Positions 13,976-22,426 of a stretch of 43,989 bases of DNA are shown piece by piece. The notes under the pieces are model-generated. The model was not told the DNA's origin. It saw only the letters and a program-made list of their open reading frames with translations, and did no database searches. A program made the translations under genes and the position numbers. Origin of the DNA: a virus; IMG/VR virus record IMGVR_UViG_3300023223_000329, positions 1 through 43,989 of that record, one strand, 5' to 3'. The stretch's first letter is position 1, and each line of letters opens with the position of its first letter.

Positions 13976-14171
13976 ATGGAAACACAGCCCAGTAACTGAG
14001 GCCCTTCTCCTTGATTTAGCTGACTCGCTTTTAGAGCAGTTAGATGAGGAACTTCCGAGAGATTCTGTAGACAAGTCTTTAATTCTTGCTCACCAGCGCG
14101 AAGGCGCCAAGGAGATGTTGAAGATTCTGTTTGATTGGGAGCCAAGGGAAGTAGGTGATGCCGATGCCTAA
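13908..14171 (+). CDS. Small helical protein overlapping portal end (87 aa)
   Basis: MIEILQQVQRYKRQSIPREQ, helical with conserved-looking ESWKHSPVT-like segment (EWKHSPVTEALLLDL). Starts 68 bases inside the portal gene in another frame; the region upstream has GTAGGAGC as ribosome site. In related phages a small protein of this kind often follows the portal. Function unknown. Confidence 0.6.
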   Translation: MIEILQQVQRYKRQSIPREQFSEWKHSPVTEALLLDLADSLLEQLDEELPRDSVDKSLILAHQREGAKEMLKILFDWEPREVGDADA

Positions 14172-14412
14172 TACTATCCCAAAATTGCTGGAGGAGGGGA
14201 TTCGCCAATTATCTGCTGAAGGATTTAAAAAGATAACCGGTGATCTGTTAGATAAGCAGGTGGCCGAATATAGAGGATTACTACAAGCGGCGATAAACGA
14301 GAGCTTGGCCGGTAAAATCCAAATAGTCGTAGACAGTTTTTGCGACGAAGCTGGCGTAGATGAGATTAGGGTTAAGGTAATCGTTGAAATGGCGGGGGTT
14401 AAAGATGATTAA
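14164..14412 (+). CDS. Hypothetical protein (82 aa)
   Basis: MPNTIPKLLEEGIRQLSAEG; alternative ATG at 14158. Two helices followed by a beta hairpin (GKIQIVVDSF, IRVKVIVEMA). Overlaps neighbours on both sides by 8 bases, so part of a tightly coupled set between portal and scaffold genes. No family recognised. Confidence 0.6.
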   Translation: MPNTIPKLLEEGIRQLSAEGFKKITGDLLDKQVAEYRGLLQAAINESLAGKIQIVVDSFCDEAGVDEIRVKVIVEMAGVKDD

Positions 14413-14833
14413 ACCACTAGGTAACTACGTATTAATCGAGCCAGAGAAGATAGAGACCACATACGGTGAGACGAAGATTATTCTTCAGGATGACACGGCA
14501 AAGAAAGAACACGCTATCAAGCAGACCGGGAAGGTCATTGCTATTGGCCCTACTGCGTTTAAGCGCTGGAAGGGGTGCGAGAGCCCCAGATGGTTAACGG
14601 AAGCTCTTTCTAGATACGCTAAGAACACACCATCTACTCGCTTCTTTGAGGCTATTTGTGACTTCTGCAAATGGGAAGATCCTGATTACCCTCCTCATAA
14701 ACAATGGGGTATTAAGATAGGCGATATTGTAGAACACCGTAAGTACAACGCGATGGATTCAACCGAAGAAGGATTCGAGCATATTAGATATATCCCAGAC
14801 ATAGAGATTCTAGGAGTGATTACAGATGAGTGA
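14405..14833 (+). CDS. GroES-like co-chaperonin (142 aa)
   Basis: Matches the GroES fold in order: IKPLGNYVLIEPEKIET at the start (compare GroES IRPLHDRV), a mobile-loop region with TKIIL where GroES has the GroEL-binding IVL, then GKVIAIGP, IGDIVEHRKYNA and a closing IPDIEILGVI. A roughly 45-residue insertion with three cysteines (from CESPRW to DYPPHKQ) sits where the roof loop lies, making it longer than host GroES (97). It probably partners host GroEL to fold the capsid protein, as T4 gp31 does. No GroEL gene is present. Confidence 0.8.
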   Translation: MIKPLGNYVLIEPEKIETTYGETKIILQDDTAKKEHAIKQTGKVIAIGPTAFKRWKGCESPRWLTEALSRYAKNTPSTRFFEAICDFCKWEDPDYPPHKQWGIKIGDIVEHRKYNAMDSTEEGFEHIRYIPDIEILGVITDE

Positions 14834-15626
14834 AGAAAAAAGCATAGAGCAAATCGCCGAAGAGGCTAAGCAGGAAGAGCCTGCCAAGGAGCAATCAGGT
14901 GAGGAGTTAACACCCGAACAACAGTTTGAGTCCAATCAAGAGCAAATCGCCTCCAATGGCGGCTGGAAGCCTTTTGAAGAGTATGTAGAGAGCGGTGGCA
15001 ATGCTGCAGATTGGGTGCCGGCAGCGATATTCAACGTCAAAGGCGAGTTTATTGGCAAGCTCAAGGCTAAGGATAGGGAGATAGACAACCGATTATCCAA
15101 TGTCAATCAAGTACACGCTGCTCAATTGGAGGTTCAGCGGAAGGAGCTCACTGCTAAGCGCGATGCTGCAGCACTTGAAGGGGGTGAAGAGAATCTTGAG
15201 ATAGTCAAGAATGCCCAACACCAGCTGGATACGCTTAATGTCGCTCCTCAAGTACAGACTACAAGCCCAGAATTGGAGCAATGGAACGAACAAAACCCAT
15301 GGGTTAATGTCCCTGGCGCTAAGTCCACGTATGCAAGGACGTTGTTTTCAGGTGCTTTGGCTCAAGGTCAGTCTATCCCTCAGGCTATTGCTTTAGTTAA
15401 CGTTGAAATGGCAAGAGAGTACCCTGCTCAACAAAGAACCAAACCTCAGGCTTCTGAGTCGGAGAAAGGTTCTAAGCCTTCAGGGTTTAAGCGAGGCGAA
15501 AAGACGTTGAGCATGTCTGATATCACCCATGCAGAACAAAAGATGATCGATGCGTTACCCGGGGCATGGAAGAACAAATCACAAGCTGAAATATTACAAG
15601 CTGTTAAAGATTCCAGAGAGGCATAA
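14826..15626 (+). CDS. Probable scaffold protein (266 aa)
   Basis: Highly charged: an acidic N-terminal third (EEAKQEEPAKEQSGEELTPE), a long predicted helix around residues 80-140 (LKAKDREIDNRLSNVNQVHA ...) and a basic, helical C terminus (MIDALPGAWKNKSQAEIL). This composition and its position between portal and capsid genes are those of podovirus scaffolds, which nucleate capsid assembly and leave before packaging. No sequence-level family hit can be claimed by eye. Confidence 0.7.
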   Translation: MSEEKSIEQIAEEAKQEEPAKEQSGEELTPEQQFESNQEQIASNGGWKPFEEYVESGGNAADWVPAAIFNVKGEFIGKLKAKDREIDNRLSNVNQVHAAQLEVQRKELTAKRDAAALEGGEENLEIVKNAQHQLDTLNVAPQVQTTSPELEQWNEQNPWVNVPGAKSTYARTLFSGALAQGQSIPQAIALVNVEMAREYPAQQRTKPQASESEKGSKPSGFKRGEKTLSMSDITHAEQKMIDALPGAWKNKSQAEILQAVKDSREA

Positions 15627-15628
15627 TC

Positions 15629-16156
15629 ATGAACGAAGATAATGAATTGTATGGTCAGGACGATGATCGAGAACGAGTTAACTCAGATAAGGCTGAGGAC
15701 CAAGCACAGGGATTAGCGGCCAATGTGGATCCACGTAATGCCAATGCTGAAACCCGCCCTCCTCGTGTTGCGATGAAGCGAGGGGCGAATGTGACCTTTG
15801 CTGATGTGGATTTTGATCGTGAGAAGTTTCACTATTACGCCTTCTTGGACGACCCTAATAAGCCTGGTCGAATCGAAAGCGCAAGGGCAGCGTATTGGGA
15901 AGATGTGCCAAATCGCACCGGCACACCTGCGACTCGACCCGATAAAAGTGGTGGAACTCACCGATTAATGCGGCTTCCCATCGAATATTGGCGAGAAGAT
16001 TTAAATACCAAGAAACAAAAGATACGTGCTAGAATGGCCACAGAGAACAAATTAGGTAAGAACGAGTACGCACCTGACGCCAAGACCGGCGCTGCAGGAG
16101 GCGGAAAAGAGATGTATCGTTCGACAAGCACGTCGGACAACCCTTTTGCTGAATAG
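15629..16156 (+). CDS. Hypothetical head-region protein (175 aa)
   Basis: An acidic disordered N terminus (MNEDNELYGQDDDRERVNSD), a central folded part (VTFADVDFDREKFHYYAFLD) and a basic, Gly-rich C terminus. Two bases after the scaffold stop. Likely an assembly or minor head protein from its position. No family recognised. A structured leader of the capsid genes follows. Confidence 0.65.
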   Translation: MNEDNELYGQDDDRERVNSDKAEDQAQGLAANVDPRNANAETRPPRVAMKRGANVTFADVDFDREKFHYYAFLDDPNKPGRIESARAAYWEDVPNRTGTPATRPDKSGGTHRLMRLPIEYWREDLNTKKQKIRARMATENKLGKNEYAPDAKTGAAGGGKEMYRSTSTSDNPFAE

Positions 16157-16171
16157 CAAAATATAGTTAAG

Positions 16172-16206
16172 CTCTTCAAACGGTAGACCGCCGTAAGTTG
16201 AAAGAG
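16172..16206 (+). promoter_or_regulatory. Stem-loop in the capsid gene leader
   Basis: CTCTT/AAGAG, CAA/TTG and ACGG/CCGT nest into one hairpin (16172-16206), with a single A bulge and a 3-nt side bulge. The T-rich bases that follow are interrupted, so termination would be weak. It lies in the 97-base gap before the decoration/capsid genes and may stabilise or set the level of that abundant message. Confidence 0.45.
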
Positions 16207-16253
16207 AAACACGTTGTTTATTGTTTTTTATTCAATTTATTGGAGGTTTACTC

Positions 16254-16811
16254 ATGTCTGGATTTGACTTAGTAGGCTCAGAATCCAATGGTTCCATTGA
16301 CGGCAAACAGAAGAAATTCGCTGTAGATGCTGGTCATGCGGGAGTATTGGGTCCAGGAGACTTAGTTTTAATCACAGGTGACGGTTCTGCAACTGGACGA
16401 TCAGAAGTAGATATCGGCACCGCAAACGCAGCGAATACTGGCGTTGTTAGCTCAGTAGTTCCCAACATCGCTGGCGAAGCACTTTCTATCACACACCTCG
16501 CAGCCACTACGGCGGGTGATGTTCTTGTTAACGTTGATGCTTTTGCTACGTATAACGTAGCTGTATCCAATGGCCCTTTGGTTGTTGCTAACGTTGGCTT
16601 GAATGCCCCTGCAGTTGTTACAGCGGGTACGGTGACTGGTAGCGTATTCACATCAAATATGGGGGTTAATGCTACTGGTGTAGCCGTAACTGCCACCCTT
16701 CCACTTCATATAGTAGCCCTGAAAGAAGATAGTGCCGGTGTCTTAGGAAACCGCGCAATTGTTCGTGTGAACGAAACTACTTCTAAACTCGGTTCTACTG
16801 GTATTGCATAA
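16254..16811 (+). CDS. Putative capsid decoration/stabilisation protein (185 aa)
   Basis: The ATG at 16254 (MSGFDLVGSESNGSIDGKQK) follows TTGGAGG and is preferred to an upstream in-frame start. Gly/Ala/Val/Thr-rich with alternating beta pattern throughout, no Cys. A beta-rich protein of this size directly upstream of the major capsid protein, with a strong ribosome site, fits a head decoration protein; this is inferred from context. Confidence 0.6.
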   Translation: MSGFDLVGSESNGSIDGKQKKFAVDAGHAGVLGPGDLVLITGDGSATGRSEVDIGTANAANTGVVSSVVPNIAGEALSITHLAATTAGDVLVNVDAFATYNVAVSNGPLVVANVGLNAPAVVTAGTVTGSVFTSNMGVNATGVAVTATLPLHIVALKEDSAGVLGNRAIVRVNETTSKLGSTGIA

Positions 16812-16822
16812 GGAGACAGCTA

Positions 16823-17746
16823 ATGGCTGGAGTAATTGGTACAGGTAGTCTCCCGCGCTTACTACAAGATGGTGTGTCGGAGATTTTTGGTAATTCTCTC
16901 AAAGAGCATGAAACCAAATGGGACAAGATGTTTCGATCTTTAGATTCTAGTAAGAATTTCGAGGTTGATGTTCAGTTCGAAGGCTTCACACGTTCTGCAG
17001 AGAAAGACGAAGGTGATGATATTACCTTTGATTCCAGACGACAGGGTTTTACCCCGAAGTATCAGCACACGACTCTTGCAAAAGGGTTTATTGTGACTGA
17101 AGAAGCTTTGGAAGATGAGCTCTATGGTCAACTGGATGACGGCGCACAAGCTCTAGGACGGGCGATGCGAATCGGCAAGGAAATTGATGGAGCTGATGTA
17201 TTTAACAACGGCTTCGACTCTACTGTCACTATGATCGATGGTGATGGAGATGAGTTGTTTTCAACTTCTCACCCCAACGGGCCTTCTGGTGGCACGTATA
17301 CGAATAGGCTGGCAGTGGATGCCGATCTATCCGAAGCGACCCTGGAAGACGCTATAGCGATTGCGATGACTATGGATGATGCTCGTGGTCTTCCTGCAGC
17401 ATTGCAAGTTACACGTTTAGTTGTAGCTGCTGGTAACAGTGTCTTCAACGCACAGAGAATACTGGGATCTGTTCTACAGAATGATACTAGTGAAAACGCC
17501 ACTAACGCAGTGCGCGATATGAACTCTGTACGTGATGGCTTCTTATCCAACCCTTATTTAACTGATGATGACGCGTGGTTCTTGTTAACGGACGCCCCTA
17601 AAGGGCTGAAGTATTACACCCGTCGAGCAGTGAGATTCGGTCAGGATAATGCGTTTACCTCAGGCAATGCGCGCTTTAAGGCTGATGAACGTTATGTGTT
17701 CGGCTGGACGGATGCGAGAGGTGCGATTGGCTCGCAGGGGAACTAG
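16823..17746 (+). CDS. Major capsid protein (307 aa)
   Basis: Forms the icosahedral shell. Features of the HK97 fold: an N-terminal arm, FEVDVQFEGFTRSAEKDEG (probable E-loop) and KGFIVTEEALEDELYGQLDD (spine helix region), then ATLEDAIAIAMTMDD and NPYLTDDDAWFLLTDAPKGL, which recur in Mu gpT-like major head subunits. Strong AAGGAGACAG ribosome site. Its place after scaffold and decoration genes agrees. Confidence 0.88.
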   Translation: MAGVIGTGSLPRLLQDGVSEIFGNSLKEHETKWDKMFRSLDSSKNFEVDVQFEGFTRSAEKDEGDDITFDSRRQGFTPKYQHTTLAKGFIVTEEALEDELYGQLDDGAQALGRAMRIGKEIDGADVFNNGFDSTVTMIDGDGDELFSTSHPNGPSGGTYTNRLAVDADLSEATLEDAIAIAMTMDDARGLPAALQVTRLVVAAGNSVFNAQRILGSVLQNDTSENATNAVRDMNSVRDGFLSNPYLTDDDAWFLLTDAPKGLKYYTRRAVRFGQDNAFTSGNARFKADERYVFGWTDARGAIGSQGN

Positions 17747-17782
17747 GCCCTGTAGTAGTCCATGTAAGAATATAGCGGGCCT
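17745..17782 (+). terminator. Weak terminator or attenuator after the capsid gene
   Basis: AGGCCC (17745-17750) pairs with GGGCCT (17777-17782) around a 26-nt loop, followed by TTCATTTATT. The loop is long and the U-run imperfect. It could reduce read-through from the capsid gene, or be an RNA processing hairpin. Confidence 0.3.
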
Positions 17783-17860
17783 TCATTTATTGGAGGCTCG
17801 TTATTTTAAAAGAACTATGAAATTTCAAACAGACCCCATGCGGGTTCATAGGATTAAATC

Positions 17861-19237
17861 ATGTCAGGAAATTACCCCAATCGATTTAAAGATGTCGTTA
17901 CTATAGGCGGAGACCCATTCTCTGCAGATAACCCGGGCGAAACGTTCTGGGTTAACAACTCAACAGTATTGGCTAAAGGCGGAAGTGGAGGTTCAAACGG
18001 AAATCCCGGAACCTATAAGCTGCCCTTCGAAACAATAGAAGGTGCTATAAACAGCGGGAAATTCTTAGCGAATCGTGGCGACCGAATGCGGGTTATGCCT
18101 AACCACTCTGAAGATATTTCTGCAGCGGCAGGGATTGATGTGGATGTAGATGGTATACACATCATTGGTCTCTCAGATGGTGACGCACAGGCAACGGTTA
18201 CCTTTAGTAACACAGCAGCCACTTTTGAAATCAATTGTGACAACTGGCGCGTTGAAGGTATTAACTTTGAAGCCACGGTTACCGGTGTATTGGTTGGTGT
18301 CGATATTGTGGATGGTGCAGATGACGGGGCCTTGGTTGGTAATCGCTTCTCTGCCGAAACTCTTGGTACTGATGAATTCATCGATGCAGTCTCTATTACC
18401 ACAAGTGATCGAGTTGACATCCTTGGCAATTCCTTCGACATGGATGAGGCTGGCGCTGATTCTGCTATTCACTATGATGGCATTTGTCTAGGCGGAACGG
18501 TCTCGGGTAACTATGTTACTGGTGACTATGCAGTAGCGTGTATTGAAAGTATTACTGCAGCACAGGAACAATTGGTTATTACTGAGAACACACTGATTAA
18601 CGGTGCTCACTCAGGTCTGAATACGCTACCTTGTGTTGTTCTGTTAACCGGAACTTCGGGCATTTTCCAAAACAACCAGCTTTATACCAACGTAGTCGGC
18701 GCTGTAACGGCTGCAGTAGCCGCTGACGGGCTGTTCTTTGGTGGCGGTAATTTTGTCCAGACTTCAGCAGAAACGGCTCCTATCGCTCTTGAGGGCGGTG
18801 CGAGTGTTATCGTGAGGTCTTCTGTAGCGACTGGTAAAGCTGATGAAACGGATGCCTTGGCTTTATTTACGGTAGCGGGTGGAAATGTCTTTGTTCATGG
18901 CGTGACTCAACGGGCCGAAGTGGTTGCGAATAGTGCGGTTTTACTCGGTGTTCAGGTCAATGCGACTGATGCGACTCTTGACTCAGTTCTAGTCACCGAT
19001 ACCAACTTGTCAACGGAGACCACAATAGGCGATTACGCTGTTTCGACTGCTGCTGGTGGTGCTTTTACTGTTGTACAGGTTGAAACCACAACTACGAGCG
19101 TGATGTGGAATACCCCTGTAACAGTCCCGGTGGGTTCGATTGAACAAGCTGCATCAGGTACTCCGGGGACTTTAGTAAGTGGATATATTATTTACTGGTC
19201 CGAAGCAACAGCAGGTGCAACCTTAGTGGCTGCCTAA
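17861..19237 (+). CDS. Right-handed beta-helix protein (458 aa)
   Basis: Repeated short beta strands and N-rich turns: GIHIIGLSDGDAQATVTFSN, WRVEGINFEATVTG, ALVGNRFSAE, VDILGNSFDMDE, VSGNYVTGDY, LVITENTLINGA, IFQNNQLYTN. The N-x-F/x-G-N ladder is that of pectate-lyase/tailspike-type beta-helices. It could be an enzyme or binder for surface glycans. It lies next to the capsid gene and 14 kb before the tail fibre gene, so a capsid fibre or head spike is possible. No catalytic residues can be assigned by eye. Confidence 0.7.
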   Translation: MSGNYPNRFKDVVTIGGDPFSADNPGETFWVNNSTVLAKGGSGGSNGNPGTYKLPFETIEGAINSGKFLANRGDRMRVMPNHSEDISAAAGIDVDVDGIHIIGLSDGDAQATVTFSNTAATFEINCDNWRVEGINFEATVTGVLVGVDIVDGADDGALVGNRFSAETLGTDEFIDAVSITTSDRVDILGNSFDMDEAGADSAIHYDGICLGGTVSGNYVTGDYAVACIESITAAQEQLVITENTLINGAHSGLNTLPCVVLLTGTSGIFQNNQLYTNVVGAVTAAVAADGLFFGGGNFVQTSAETAPIALEGGASVIVRSSVATGKADETDALALFTVAGGNVFVHGVTQRAEVVANSAVLLGVQVNATDATLDSVLVTDTNLSTETTIGDYAVSTAAGGAFTVVQVETTTTSVMWNTPVTVPVGSIEQAASGTPGTLVSGYIIYWSEATAGATLVAA

Positions 19238-19238
19238 T

Positions 19239-20057
19239 ATGGGTACTTTATCTCTATTGGAAGATAAGAGTATTTACACCTTCACCACGGGCGATTTCCT
19301 AACGGATGTCGCTCTGGGTGCTATCCCTGGACTAAGTACAATTCCGATAGTGACAGGCATTAATCCTGTATTAGGGAATAGTGGCTTTGAGGATATTTGG
19401 GATGAGGGAGGGTTATTCGCCTTTCCTACTTCCGCTGAGTCTTGGGAGATAGTGAGTGATAGTGCTAACGATACGTCTGCAGGCACGGGATTAAGAACAC
19501 TTCTAGTGACTTCGCTGGATGCTGATTTTAACCTCCAAAATAGTGTAGTAATCATGAACGGTACGTCTGCTGTAGCGGTATCTGGAACTCATATTCGAAC
19601 CAATCGAATGACGGGTATTACTTCGGGTTCTAATGCAACAAATGTTGGGAATATCACTTTACAAGTGGCAAGCGGTGGTAACGTCCGGCAGAAAATAAGA
19701 CCCGATGAAGGCACGAGCTTTTCCAGTTTCTACACAGCACCAGCAGGAAAGACCGCGTTGATCTATCAGACATTTGCCAATACGCCGAAAGGTGAAGATG
19801 CTCAATTAAGATCTAGAGTTCGAATAAATGCAACCAACCCCACTGAATTAACCGGCGGAACGATCACGTCGTATCAAGATGATTTGGTTTTTCCTTTAAA
19901 GACGTTAGGGGTATTTGGTGAAAAGACGGATTTTTGGATTCAAGGATTTTCAACTAATCCCAGCATTACAGTAACGGTTAGTTTTGAGATTATGGAAGTT
20001 GATGCTATTAAGTTTAGGGGCGATGTCACGGCATTGGCAATGGGTTTCGTCATATGA
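19239..20057 (+). CDS. Beta-rich virion-associated protein (272 aa)
   Basis: MGTLSLLEDKSIYTFTTGDF; residues about 40-270 look like a jelly-roll domain (SGFEDIWDEGGLFAFPTSAE, then strands such as NVGNITLQVASGGNVRQKI and PSITVTVSFEIMEVDAI). It may correspond to head or tail fibre domains seen next to capsid genes of marine phages. One base after the beta-helix gene stop; stop overlaps next start. Confidence 0.6.
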   Translation: MGTLSLLEDKSIYTFTTGDFLTDVALGAIPGLSTIPIVTGINPVLGNSGFEDIWDEGGLFAFPTSAESWEIVSDSANDTSAGTGLRTLLVTSLDADFNLQNSVVIMNGTSAVAVSGTHIRTNRMTGITSGSNATNVGNITLQVASGGNVRQKIRPDEGTSFSSFYTAPAGKTALIYQTFANTPKGEDAQLRSRVRINATNPTELTGGTITSYQDDLVFPLKTLGVFGEKTDFWIQGFSTNPSITVTVSFEIMEVDAIKFRGDVTALAMGFVI

Positions 20058-20377
20058 GCGAGAAACTGGAGAGAACCAGAAATACCAACGATGTGGCCAC
20101 GAGAGGAAGCGTAACGGCAACTGGAACCGCTCAAACATTAGCGCCGGACAATCCAGACAGAATAGGATTTCATGTCAACAATGGGCCCGCGCCAGAGGCT
20201 GCATGGGTGAGACTTCGACCTGCTACGGAAGCGGCATCTAGCACAGAAGATATATTCTTGGCCGAGAAGGGAGAGGGTGACACCCGATGGGATATGCCGC
20301 CAGATAATCCTTATACAGGAGAGATTTCTGTTATTAGAGAAAACAGTAATGTCGTTGTTAATTTTGTGGAGTGGTAA
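20054..20377 (+). CDS. Small beta-rich structural protein (107 aa)
   Basis: MSEKLERTRNTNDVATRGSV, then strands GTAQTLAPDNPDRIGFHVNN and a second half with GEISVIRENSNVVVNFVEW. The pattern (response of a measured value at N, DRIGFHVNN) resembles small head/tail-associated beta proteins. Coupled both sides (ATGA, TAATG). No family identified. Confidence 0.6.
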   Translation: MSEKLERTRNTNDVATRGSVTATGTAQTLAPDNPDRIGFHVNNGPAPEAAWVRLRPATEAASSTEDIFLAEKGEGDTRWDMPPDNPYTGEISVIRENSNVVVNFVEW

Positions 20378-20685
20378 TGGCTTTTGTTGAACTGATTACT
20401 AATGGGCTAGACACCAATGATAAGGGAGCTACAACAGCGCTTCTTAATGTTGAAAACGCCACGCAAGTTTCTTTCTCTGTTGCTGGCGCCACTGGAGCTC
20501 ACGACGATCATGAGATAGCGTTACAACTCTCTTTTGATGACGCGAAATGGTATCCGGCAGGGAAGAGAGTTACTAAGCTGGGTTTTGCGCAGAATATCCC
20601 TATAACAACGAAATCCGTAAGGCTGAGAGTGGCTAGAGAAGAAGGTTCAATATCAACCGTGAACACGATCATACAGGCCAAGTAA
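20377..20685 (+). CDS. Small beta-rich structural protein (102 aa)
   Basis: Start at 20377 in a TAATG overlap (MAFVELITNGLDTNDKGATT). Strand pattern VSFSVAGATGAHDDHEIALQ, then KSVRLRVAREEGSISTVNTI, like a beta-sandwich. Together with its neighbour it forms a pair of small beta proteins ahead of a lectin-like protein. Virion component by position. Confidence 0.6.
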   Translation: MAFVELITNGLDTNDKGATTALLNVENATQVSFSVAGATGAHDDHEIALQLSFDDAKWYPAGKRVTKLGFAQNIPITTKSVRLRVAREEGSISTVNTIIQAK

Positions 20686-20699
20686 TTAGAGATTAACTA

Positions 20700-22130
20700 A
20701 TGGGAACGATATCAAAATATCAAGGATTTGACGGTGGCACGGTATCAGATGCGGGTACGGTTGTGGGCGTAACTCTTGACACTGATTCTGACGCGTTGCT
20801 TGATCTCGCTTTAGTGCAGCTCAACGGTGACAATATTCTAAAGTCTGCCGGTGCTGTTACTGAAATGACCAATGTAGCCGCGAAAGCTTCGGGCGGTGCT
20901 GGTTTCGATCCAGACGTAGTATTAGGCACGGGCGCTAATCTCAAGGAGTCGATTAGTGGTTCTGTTTTGTTGTATAGTGCCTCGACAGATTTTATCAGCA
21001 CGCCAGATAGTGCAGCTTTATCATTTTCGGCAGATTCAGATTTTAGAATCACCCTCACATTATCGGACTACACCCCTTCCGCTTCTTTTGACATTATTAC
21101 AAAATGGAACGATATAACCAGTAAGAAATCATGGCGAACAGAAATACTGACAGACGGGAAGCCTAAATTTCACTGGTCCGAAGATGGCTCAGTAAGCATT
21201 ACAGCAACTTCTACGGCAGTTCCTAGTTTTACCGATGATCAAGAAGAAAGTTTACGTATAACCCATGATTTGGATAATGGGGCTTCTGGAAATGATGTTA
21301 AATTCTTTGTGCCAGGTACTGCGATAACCCTAGCCGATGGCACGAGTTGGGACCAGCTTGGAGATACTGTAACTACTGCCGGCACAACGTCTTATCATGA
21401 TAATGACGAGCCTGTCTTGGTCACCGGAATAAGAAGTTCCTCCGCTCTATCAAGAAACATGACCGGTAATTACGCAAGGATGACAATTTATAACGGTATT
21501 GATGGAACGCTGGTGGCCGATATGAACCCGGCTGACCAGACAGACGATGCCAATGGGGATACGAGCACGTTTGTAAGTAGTGGAATAGGTGGAGAGACAT
21601 GGACCCAGGACGGCGACTGTTACATCCAGAACACAGATCACTCGTTGGTTGACTCAATTGGCTCAGTAGCGATTGAAAACACAGCAGGTCAGGATATAGC
21701 ACCGAAATTTACGGCGATGTTTATGTTTCGATTTAAAGACCCCACTCCAGGGGCTGATCAGTTCTTATTCGATGCTCGATCAGATGCAGGTAAGTCTGTC
21801 AGAGTCTTTAGTGATTTTTCCAATTCTAACAAAATAACCTTGGATGCTGGCGGTACTCCTATTGCGTTAACAGGGGTTTATGATAATGATTTTCACGTCT
21901 TAACGGTTCAGATGAACGCCGATGCCACGACTAAGTTAACCTTGGATTCTGAGACGGTGACCGGTGATGCCGGTACGGAGACTTTAGATTATATCACTTT
22001 CTTTGGTGATTTATCAGGCGCAAACACAGGGCCTATAGCGTTTGGGGAAGGGCTATTCTGGGCTTTTGAAACCACTGACTCTCAAAATGTGACCGGTCAG
22101 AACTTCCTAGCAGATAAGTATTTACTATGA
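20700..22130 (+). CDS. Adhesin with two LamG/concanavalin-like domains (476 aa)
   Basis: Two related beta-sandwich halves: about residues 95-270 (TPDSAALSFSADSDFRITLT, FDIITKWNDITSKKSWRTEI, FHWSEDG, LRITHDLDNG) and about 325-476 (APKFTAMFMFRFKDPTPG, FLFDARSD, FHVLTVQMN, LDYITFFGDLSG). This is the LamG-like jelly-roll pattern often found in phage adhesins. Likely glycan binding on the virion. The gene ends in an ATGA overlap. Confidence 0.72.
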   Translation: MGTISKYQGFDGGTVSDAGTVVGVTLDTDSDALLDLALVQLNGDNILKSAGAVTEMTNVAAKASGGAGFDPDVVLGTGANLKESISGSVLLYSASTDFISTPDSAALSFSADSDFRITLTLSDYTPSASFDIITKWNDITSKKSWRTEILTDGKPKFHWSEDGSVSITATSTAVPSFTDDQEESLRITHDLDNGASGNDVKFFVPGTAITLADGTSWDQLGDTVTTAGTTSYHDNDEPVLVTGIRSSSALSRNMTGNYARMTIYNGIDGTLVADMNPADQTDDANGDTSTFVSSGIGGETWTQDGDCYIQNTDHSLVDSIGSVAIENTAGQDIAPKFTAMFMFRFKDPTPGADQFLFDARSDAGKSVRVFSDFSNSNKITLDAGGTPIALTGVYDNDFHVLTVQMNADATTKLTLDSETVTGDAGTETLDYITFFGDLSGANTGPIAFGEGLFWAFETTDSQNVTGQNFLADKYLL

Positions 22131-22369
22131 GCAATAGACTATTAAAGAAATGTATGCGCTGTGAGGCGGATCAAGGATTCTGGAACCCAGAGGTAAGGGA
22201 TGAGAATGGAGAGATAATCACGCCTAGAACCTTAGTCCATGCAAGAATTCCCGACTCGGACTTTATAGAAATGACCACAAACAGTAATGCCACTTTTGTT
22301 CACAGAGGCGGCCCAGATGTTATCTGGCCCATATCGACTTTGGCTGAGTCTTACAGAGGTAGACCATGA
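22127..22369 (+). CDS. Small zinc-binding-like protein (80 aa)
   Basis: MSNRLLKKCMRCEADQGFWN carries one CxxC; the rest is beta-rich (LVHARIPDSDFIEMT) and ends ESYRGRP. ATGA overlap with the adhesin gene. Only two cysteines, so a zinc site would need a partner or dimer. Unknown role among structural genes. Confidence 0.6.
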   Translation: MSNRLLKKCMRCEADQGFWNPEVRDENGEIITPRTLVHARIPDSDFIEMTTNSNATFVHRGGPDVIWPISTLAESYRGRP

Positions 22370-22426
22370 ACATATTTAACATTGAGGTCCGCCCACAGAC
22401 TATGTAACAGAATATTAGGAGAGAAT

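Noticed and set aside
22366-22407. A 13-codon frame after the gene at 22127
   Set aside because: It begins in an ATGA overlap but is too short and unremarkable to support as a gene.
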